Source of the DNA: Pseudomonadota bacterium
GTDB lineage: Bacteria; Pseudomonadota; Gammaproteobacteria; Burkholderiales; Burkholderiaceae_D
Length of the DNA: 12,324 bases
Direction of reading: 5' to 3'
Assembly: GCA_018241865.1 (NCBI GenBank)
Contig: JAFECY010000203.1
Coordinates: forward strand, 1 to 12,324
Shown in pieces: positions 7,464 to 12,324 of this stretch; positions within the stretch are counted from its first letter, which is position 1; each line of letters begins with the position of its first letter. The translations under genes were made by a program, and so were the position numbers. Under the pieces are notes generated by a model, which was given only the letters and a program-made list of their open reading frames with translations, was not told the origin of the DNA and did not search any database.

Positions 7464-10262
7464 TCAGAAACCAGCAAGGATGGCTTGCTCTTCTGGGAAG
7501 ATGTCTTCGATCGGTCGCGGTCGATCGAAGTAATAGCCTTGCGCATAGTTGATGCCGATCTGTTTCAACAAGGCCAGCGTTTTGTCATCTTCGACCCATT
7601 CGGCAATGGTTTTGATGCCCATGACGTGACCGATGTTGTGGATGGCGTTGACCATCGCGGCGTCGATCGGATCTTGCGCCATGTCGCGCACGAAGCTGCC
7701 GTCGATTTTCAGGTAATCGACCGGCAGGTTCTTCAGGTAGCCGAAGGAAGACAGGCCGCTGCCGAAATCGTCAAGCGAGAAGCGGCAGCCCATTTCCTTT
7801 AACGCGCGGATCAGCGTGATCGCGTGATTCAAATTGGCAATGGCGGCAGTCTCGGTTACCTCGAAGCAGATGGCGCGCGGATCGACCGGCCATAGCGCAA
7901 ACTGCTTTTTGAGAAATTCCAAAAAGAGCGGATCGCCCAGTGTGTCGCCTGACAGATTGAGCGAGAGCGTCACCGGTTTACTGTGGCTGCCGTGGGCGAT
8001 GCGTCGGCCGTATTCGGCGAAGGTCATGGCGATGACTTTACGGTCGAGCGTGCGCATCAAGTTGTAGCGCTCGGCGGCCGGAATGAAGGACATCGGCGGG
8101 ATGATGTTGCCATCTTGATCGAGCATGCGGAGCAAGACTTCGTAATGCACCTCCGCTTCGTTTTGTTGAATCGGCGTGATCGGCTGGCAGTACAGACGCA
8201 GACGATTTTCTTCGATGGCGCTGTTGATGCGCGTGACCCACAACATTTCACCGCGCCGTTGTGACAGCTCGCGTGCGTTCGGGCTGGCCTGCACTTGGTT
8301 GCGGCCGCGATCCTTGGCGGCGTAGCAAGCGGCATCGGCCACGCCCATGATGTCGGCATTGTCTTCGCGGGTGCCAACAATCGGCACGACGCCGATGGAG
8401 GCGGCGACGGCGAAGTGCTTGTTTTGCCAAGTGAAACGGAATTCCTCCACTGTCGTGCGCAGATTTTCTGCGACTTCCATCGCTTTTTCCGGCGGGCAGT
8501 CGGTCAGCAATACGCCGAATTCGTCGCCACCCAAGCGGGCGATGGTGTCGCTGCCGCGTATGCGTTGGTTCAACATGGCGCTCAATTGACGCAGCAATTC
8601 GTCGCCGGCGACGTGGCCGCAAGTATCGTTGACGATCTTGAACTGGTCGAGATCCATGTACAGCAGCGCATGGTGGCGTTCGCTGTTGTGTGCGTTTTCG
8701 ATGAGCTCGTTCAGGCGGCGCTCGAACTCGCGTCGGTTGACCAGTGCGGTCAGGGCGTCGTGGCTGGCCTGCCAAGAAAGCTGGCGCGCCATGTTGTGCG
8801 AGGCGCTGACATCGCGGAACACCAGCACCGCACCGATGATCTCGCCTTCGCGGCTGGCGATCGGCGCGGCCGAATGTTCGATCGGGAAGCGCACGCCGTG
8901 GCGCGACACCAGCACGGCGTTGCCGCGCACGTCGCCTTGGCAAGAGCCGAGCACTTGCTCGATAGGATTGACGATGGCTTCGCCGCTGGTTTCGTCGATG
9001 CCGTGGAAGATGCTGGCGAGGGAATGGTTCCAAGCTTCCGCTGAAGACCAGCCGAGCAATTTTTCCGCCACCGGGTTGAGGTAATCGATGTTGCCGGCGA
9101 TGTCGGTGGTGACCACGGCGTCGGCAATGGAAGCCAGCGTGACTTGGGCGCGTTCCTGTTCTTGAGACAGCGCTTCCTCCGCGCGCTTTTGACGCGTGAT
9201 GTCGCGCGTGACAGCGATCTCGCCGATGTGACGGTTGTGTTCATCGTAGAGTGGCGAGACGCTCAGCGACACATCGAGGATGACGCCGTTACGGGCGACG
9301 CGCTGGGACTCGAAGGTTTGCGAGCCGGCGCTGCGGATGCGCTGCAAGATGTCGTCGTGTTCGTGGCCGTCCTGCGGATGCAATTTGGCGGTCGAGTTGC
9401 CCAGCATTTCCGTTGCCGAGTAACCGTACAGCACTTCGGCGGCGGAGTTCCAGCTCGTCACCATGCCGTTTAAGTCCTTGGTGATGATCGGCACGTTCGA
9501 TTGTTCGACGATGATGGCGAGTAGGCGGTTGCGGGCGTCGTTGGCGCGCAGCGAGCCGAACAGTTGTTCGATGTTGCCGGCCATGTTGTTGAAAGCTTGG
9601 ATGCACGCTTGCATTTCCGGCGGGCCGCTGGGGGCGATGCGTAAGGTATGGTTGCCTTGGCCGAACTGGCCGGCGGCGAGTTTCAGCGTTCGCAGCGGCC
9701 GCAGGCCGTTGGCGACGATCAGCGTCAACAGTAGGAATAGCATTCCGATGCCGCCGACGAGGATGATTGTCTGCCGGCGCATGACTTGCCAAATGCGATT
9801 GACAGTCGGCGTCGTACTCAGCCACACCTGCACCTTGCCATAGGATTCGCCGCCGACTGTGATGTCGCGCGATTGCGTGAATTCGGGCAACGCCAGCCAG
9901 CGCACGAACCAAGCCGGTGCAGTCAGTGTGTCATCGACGCTGGTGCTTTGCAGGCGATGATTGCCGCGATCGGCCCAGACGATGCGATCCACCACCGGTT
10001 GTTGTGCCCGCACCGACAGCAGGCGCTGGATTTGTGCGTAGTCGCCAGTGACCGCTGGTTCGGCGATGGCCGGCGTCAGGAATTCCAGTTCGTTGAGTAG
10101 AATTTGCTGCAGATCGGTGCGGCGCGCTTCGACCTCATTGCGCAGCGACACGTTGAAGTAAGCCACACCGGTCAGCAGCAAGGCTGTTCCTGTCACCAGC
10201 ATCACGCGTGTTGTCAGACCGAGTTTTTGCCAAGGTGAATGCTGGAATAATCTGAATGTCAT
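7464..10262 (-). CDS. Membrane sensor HAMP-PAS-PAS-GGDEF-EAL protein (cyclic-di-GMP turnover)
   Basis: Predicted inner-membrane enzyme that makes and/or degrades cyclic-di-GMP, 932 residues. Layout: short cytoplasmic N-terminus, membrane span about 18-38, periplasmic domain about 39-164, second span about 165-186, HAMP about 187-238, PAS about 242-360, PAS about 372-490, GGDEF about 500-655, EAL about 675-925. The cyclase domain has an intact GGDEF (578-582) and an inhibitory I-site RxxD (R569-D572). The EAL domain reads EVL instead of EAL (E708), but the other expected residues are present with family spacing: N769, E801, D831-D832, K852, E888, Q908. Both activities are therefore plausible, and which dominates cannot be read from sequence. 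AGGAG lies 8 nt before the ATG, inside the upstream binding-protein gene, whose stop overlaps this start as ATGA. The periplasmic domain is the likely contact point for that protein. Confidence 0.93.
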   Translation of the reverse strand: MTFRLFQHSPWQKLGLTTRVMLVTGTALLLTGVAYFNVSLRNEVEARRTDLQQILLNELEFLTPAIAEPAVTGDYAQIQRLLSVRAQQPVVDRIVWADRGNHRLQSTSVDDTLTAPAWFVRWLALPEFTQSRDITVGGESYGKVQVWLSTTPTVNRIWQVMRRQTIILVGGIGMLFLLLTLIVANGLRPLRTLKLAAGQFGQGNHTLRIAPSGPPEMQACIQAFNNMAGNIEQLFGSLRANDARNRLLAIIVEQSNVPIITKDLNGMVTSWNSAAEVLYGYSATEMLGNSTAKLHPQDGHEHDDILQRIRSAGSQTFESQRVARNGVILDVSLSVSPLYDEHNRHIGEIAVTRDITRQKRAEEALSQEQERAQVTLASIADAVVTTDIAGNIDYLNPVAEKLLGWSSAEAWNHSLASIFHGIDETSGEAIVNPIEQVLGSCQGDVRGNAVLVSRHGVRFPIEHSAAPIASREGEIIGAVLVFRDVSASHNMARQLSWQASHDALTALVNRREFERRLNELIENAHNSERHHALLYMDLDQFKIVNDTCGHVAGDELLRQLSAMLNQRIRGSDTIARLGGDEFGVLLTDCPPEKAMEVAENLRTTVEEFRFTWQNKHFAVAASIGVVPIVGTREDNADIMGVADAACYAAKDRGRNQVQASPNARELSQRRGEMLWVTRINSAIEENRLRLYCQPITPIQQNEAEVHYEVLLRMLDQDGNIIPPMSFIPAAERYNLMRTLDRKVIAMTFAEYGRRIAHGSHSKPVTLSLNLSGDTLGDPLFLEFLKKQFALWPVDPRAICFEVTETAAIANLNHAITLIRALKEMGCRFSLDDFGSGLSSFGYLKNLPVDYLKIDGSFVRDMAQDPIDAAMVNAIHNIGHVMGIKTIAEWVEDDKTLALLKQIGINYAQGYYFDRPRPIEDIFPEEQAILAGF

Positions 10263-11116
10263 GGGCGCATCTCCTGCTGCGTCAAGCCGTTACGATACAA
10301 GCGGCGCGTGCTGTCGTAATCGTTTTGATCGGCGATTACGAAACCGTAGGGTGCGCCGGCGCCGATCAGTGCCGCCGATTGCGTGAGGATACGCAGGCCA
10401 TCCGGGTCGCGCGCCATGTTGATGAACGCATCGCGCACCGCATCACGCTGAGCCGGCGTCACACGCGGATGCGCCGACAGCGGAATGCTCGGATAGTCTT
10501 CCGAACTCCACAGCACCCGATAAGTAAATTTTTCGCGCGTGGTGAAATTCCGCCCGACCTCGGCATTGATGCCAACCGCCTGCACTCGGCCGGAAGCGAG
10601 CTGACCCAGCGCGCCTTCTTGGTTGGCTGCAAATTGCGGCACAACCCGAATACCGGCGCGCAGCAAAGCATCCATCGGCACACGATAACCGGCGAACGCC
10701 ATAGCCGAAGGGAAGGCCACGGTCTTGCCCTGCAGATCGGTGACGGATTGCAGCGGTGAATTGGCCGCTACGACCAGTTGGCCGCGCAAAACGGAACCCA
10801 GCGGTCGAGCGAACACCGTATAGCCGACGGCTGCACTTTCGGCGGTGAAATTATGATTGGAGTAAAGAAAATCGAATTCGCCGCGACTTACCATCGCGGC
10901 ATGTTCGCCACCGCTGCGGGCTAGCTTGAGCTGCAAAGGTACGCCGCTGATGCGGCTGACATAGCGCAAAATCGGATTCCAGTACTGCGCCGTCAAAACG
11001 GGACTACGCTGACTGACCACGCCGAATGACAAGGCCGTCGGCTGCGCTAACGCTGCCGCGCCGGTCAGAGCCGAGCAAAGAAAAGCCAGAAAGATACCGA
11101 TCGATCGCGATTGCAA
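10259..11116 (-). CDS. PhnD-type periplasmic substrate-binding protein
   Basis: Secreted solute-binding protein of the phosphate/phosphonate (PhnD-like) family, 285 residues. Residues 1-24 form a signal peptide (Arg at 4, hydrophobic core IGIFLAFL, cleavage after ALA before QP). The mature part begins LSFGVVSQRSPVLTAQYWNP and has the family pattern of a GGEHAAMVSRGEFDF segment in lobe 1 and LQGKTVAFPSAMAFAGYRVP at the hinge. The start codon is TTG (11116-11114) with AAGGAAG 5 nt upstream; no in-frame ATG gives a better start. The stop overlaps the ATG of the GGDEF/EAL gene as ATGA, indicating coupled translation. No permease or ATPase gene is adjacent, so a sensory role with its partner is more likely than uptake. 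The ligand is unknown; family membership alone does not prove phosphonate. The cysteine in the signal peptide does not fit a lipobox. Confidence 0.88.
   Translation of the reverse strand: MQSRSIGIFLAFLCSALTGAAALAQPTALSFGVVSQRSPVLTAQYWNPILRYVSRISGVPLQLKLARSGGEHAAMVSRGEFDFLYSNHNFTAESAAVGYTVFARPLGSVLRGQLVVAANSPLQSVTDLQGKTVAFPSAMAFAGYRVPMDALLRAGIRVVPQFAANQEGALGQLASGRVQAVGINAEVGRNFTTREKFTYRVLWSSEDYPSIPLSAHPRVTPAQRDAVRDAFINMARDPDGLRILTQSAALIGAGAPYGFVIADQNDYDSTRRLYRNGLTQQEMRP
10271..10275 (-). promoter_or_regulatory. Ribosome binding site of the GGDEF/EAL gene
   Basis: AGGAG on the minus strand lies 8 nt before the ATG at 10262, within the last codons of the binding-protein gene. It supports this start and, with the ATGA overlap, coupled but independently strong initiation. 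Confidence 0.75.
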
Positions 11117-11121
11117 TTCTT

Positions 11122-11128
11122 CTTCCTT
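11122..11128 (-). promoter_or_regulatory. Ribosome binding site fixing a TTG start
   Basis: AAGGAAG on the minus strand lies 5 nt upstream of the TTG at 11116. It supports TTG as the start of the PhnD-type protein, because the signal peptide begins right after it and the nearby ATG at about 11160 is out of frame. Confidence 0.7.
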
Positions 11129-11203
11129 CCCTTGCCGCTGGAGAACGGCAACAGCATATTAAAGCTGATTGTTAAATAAATCGCCACTTTAATTTATCGT
11201 TTG

Positions 11204-11223
11204 CCAATAAGCAACTTTATTGG
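11204..11223 (+). repeat. Inverted repeat in the carbonic anhydrase leader
   Basis: CCAATAA (11204-11210) and TTATTGG (11217-11223) are perfect inverted arms around the 6-nt spacer GCAACT, followed by GGATTTTTG. The region 11117-11285 between the two divergent genes is AT-rich and must hold both promoters, but no -35/-10 pair was convincing. The repeat could be an operator or a weak attenuator hairpin. Confidence 0.45.
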
Positions 11224-11285
11224 GGATTTTTGATGCAGGCAGGGCTGGAGTATCATCTACCGGTTCCCACAGAATGAAAGTATCT

Positions 11286-11960
11286 ATGACGATCAAGCAA
11301 TCAGACCAACTCGAATCTCTCTTCCATAACAACCGCGCTTGGGCCGAATCGCTGGTACAGCGCGATCCCGAATTTTTCAAAAAGCTCGAATCGCAGCAAT
11401 CCCCCGAATACCTGTGGATCGGCTGTTCCGACAGCCGGGTGCCGGCCAACGAAATCGTCGATCTGCTGCCGGGCGAACTGTTCGTCCACCGCAACATCGC
11501 CAACGTGGTGGTGCATACCGACCTCAACTGCCTGTCGGTGCTGCAGTTCGCCATCGACGTCCTCGGCGTCAAGCACGTGATCGTGTGCGGCCACTACGGC
11601 TGCTCCGGCGTCCACGCCGCCATGGTCGGCCGCCGCGTCGGCCTAGCCGACAACTGGCTGCGCCACGTGCAGGACGTGCACCAGAAACACGAGCGTTACC
11701 TCGGCGATGTCTTGCCGACCAAGGAAAAGACGGACCGCCTGTGCGAGCTGAACGTGATCGAGCAGGTGATCAACGTCTGCCATACCACCATCGTCCGGGA
11801 TGCCTGGGAGCGTGGCCAGCAACTGACCATTCACAGCTGGATCTATGGGCTAAAGGATGGCTTGCTGAGCGACCTGGGCGTGACCGTCAGCGGGCCGGAG
11901 GAATTGGCGGAAAGGCTGGAGGCGAGTTTTGCGCGGTATGAGGATTATTTGCCGACGTGA
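11286..11960 (+). CDS. can: Beta-class carbonic anhydrase
   Basis: Cytoplasmic zinc enzyme that interconverts CO2 and bicarbonate, supplying bicarbonate for carboxylases at ambient CO2. The product resembles E. coli Can along its whole length. The zinc ligands are C47, H103 and C106 (IGCSDSRVP and CGHYGCSG motifs), with the D49-R51 dyad in the first motif. Other conserved blocks are PGELFVHRNIANVV, HTDLNCLSVLQFA, LCELNVIEQV and IHSWIYGLKDGLL. The chosen ATG at 11286 gives 224 residues and has GAAAG five bases upstream. An ATG at 11274 would add only four residues (MKVS) and has no ribosome site; a still earlier TTG at 11220 adds 18 unconserved residues. It is divergent from the binding-protein operon, and no clear terminator follows. 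Confidence 0.96.
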   Translation: MTIKQSDQLESLFHNNRAWAESLVQRDPEFFKKLESQQSPEYLWIGCSDSRVPANEIVDLLPGELFVHRNIANVVVHTDLNCLSVLQFAIDVLGVKHVIVCGHYGCSGVHAAMVGRRVGLADNWLRHVQDVHQKHERYLGDVLPTKEKTDRLCELNVIEQVINVCHTTIVRDAWERGQQLTIHSWIYGLKDGLLSDLGVTVSGPEELAERLEASFARYEDYLPT

Positions 11961-11985
11961 GGCGAGGCTGGTGTAATGGGAATGT

Positions 11986-12060
11986 CGCCATATTCCAGAT
12001 TTTTGCATGATGCCATCACGATTGCGCCAATTATTGGCTCAAGTGAGCTGAAATATGGCG
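11986..12060. repeat. Nested inverted repeats downstream of can
   Basis: Outer arms CGCCATATTCCAG (11986-11998) and CTGAAATATGGCG (12048-12060) match as inverted repeats at 12 of 13 positions. Inside lie the palindrome GCCAAT-T-ATTGGC (12026-12038) and the small hairpin GCTC-AAGT-GAGC (12037-12048), which overlap and so exclude each other. The 75-bp block could be a folded 3' structure of can mRNA, a regulator site for the next gene, or a MITE-like remnant. No U-run follows, so it is not a standard terminator. Confidence 0.55.
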
Positions 12061-12119
12061 CATGAATAAAATCGGCGAAGTACTATTCTCAAAGGCCACA
12101 ACACGCAGACATCGCGAAA

Positions 12120-12324
12120 ATGACTAAACCGCTCTCACCAGACACTGTACCTGCCGATCCGTCGAAATGGTCTGAATCGAGCCAGCAGTCTGTGTCTGCG
12201 GCATGGACAACCGAGTACACGTCCTTACGTTACAAATGCTGGCGTTGTGGGGAATCCTCAGTTTTTTCGGCTGAGGAGCAGCGCTACACGTACGAGGTCA
12301 AGAAAGCCAACATCAATCAGCAAC
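12120..12324 (+). CDS. Probable zinc-ribbon protein, N-terminal part (cut by window end)
   Basis: An open frame begins at the ATG at 12120-12122 and continues to the window edge without a stop (68 complete codons). An in-frame TGA at 12063-12065 and no other start between them support this start, although the ribosome site (GCGAAA) is weak. The first 38 residues are polar and low in conservation. They are followed by YKCWRCGESSVFSAEEQRYTYEVKK. The CxxC followed by a V-F-S/T-A-x-E-Q-x-x-Y pattern resembles the small probable zinc-ribbon domain family (zf-trcl type), which would need a second CxxC pair just beyond the window. Function is unknown in that family; a nucleic-acid or regulatory role is often guessed. 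The gene is 159 nt from can. Confidence 0.65.
   Translation, partial: MTKPLSPDTVPADPSKWSESSQQSVSAAWTTEYTSLRYKCWRCGESSVFSAEEQRYTYEVKKANINQQ

Noticed and set aside
8295..9044. Long + strand frames antisense to the GGDEF/EAL gene (also a 261-codon frame on the minus strand in another phase)
   Set aside because: They are shadows of a gene with clear domains. Their composition (Ala/Arg/His-rich) follows from the real codons, and no motif or ribosome site supports them.
11045..11116. Lipoprotein signal in the PhnD-type protein
   Set aside because: The cysteine at residue 14 is preceded by A-F-L, which does not fit a lipobox. A signal peptidase I site after ALA fits better.
11220..11285. Longer carbonic anhydrase starting at TTG 11220
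   Set aside because: The 18 extra residues before the ATG at 11274 do not resemble Can proteins and overlap the AT-rich promoter/leader region.

Overview
The window looks like a chromosomal segment of a betaproteobacterium, most likely Oxalobacteraceae (Herminiimonas/Janthinobacterium-like). This rests on the gene order nadK-recN-hemH-grpE-dnaK-dnaJ, on how the encoded proteins read, and on moderate-to-high GC. The family assignment is from recall, not a database search. No tRNA, rRNA, CRISPR array, insertion sequence or prophage gene was seen.

Left part (1-3155, + strand): the 3' end of NAD kinase (nadK), then DNA repair ATPase recN and ferrochelatase hemH. They are separated by only 26 and 15 nt, so they probably form one operon that starts outside the window. 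A 360-nt stretch follows (3156-3515). It holds a perfect 19-bp AT-rich palindrome, a strong sigma-32 (heat-shock) promoter, and a possible divergent pair of tiny ORFs (18 and 36 codons) on the minus strand.

Middle part (3516-7445, + strand): the Hsp70 chaperone set grpE-dnaK-dnaJ. A second sigma-32-like promoter lies just before dnaK, with the same CTTGAAA -35 and the same 13-nt spacer as the one before grpE. The dnaK-dnaJ gap carries a 9-bp tandem-repeat hairpin and a 14-bp direct repeat. A bidirectional intrinsic terminator closes dnaJ and also serves the convergent operon beyond it.

Right part (7464-11116, - strand): a two-gene operon with an ATGA overlap. It encodes a secreted PhnD-type periplasmic binding protein and a 932-residue membrane protein with a periplasmic domain, HAMP, two PAS domains, GGDEF and EAL. 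No transporter permease or ATPase gene is adjacent, which suggests a ligand-sensing cyclic-di-GMP signalling pair rather than an uptake system. This is the most interesting unit in the window.

Right end: a divergent beta-class carbonic anhydrase (can, +), a 159-nt gap with nested inverted repeats, and the first 68 codons of a probable zinc-ribbon protein cut off by the window edge.
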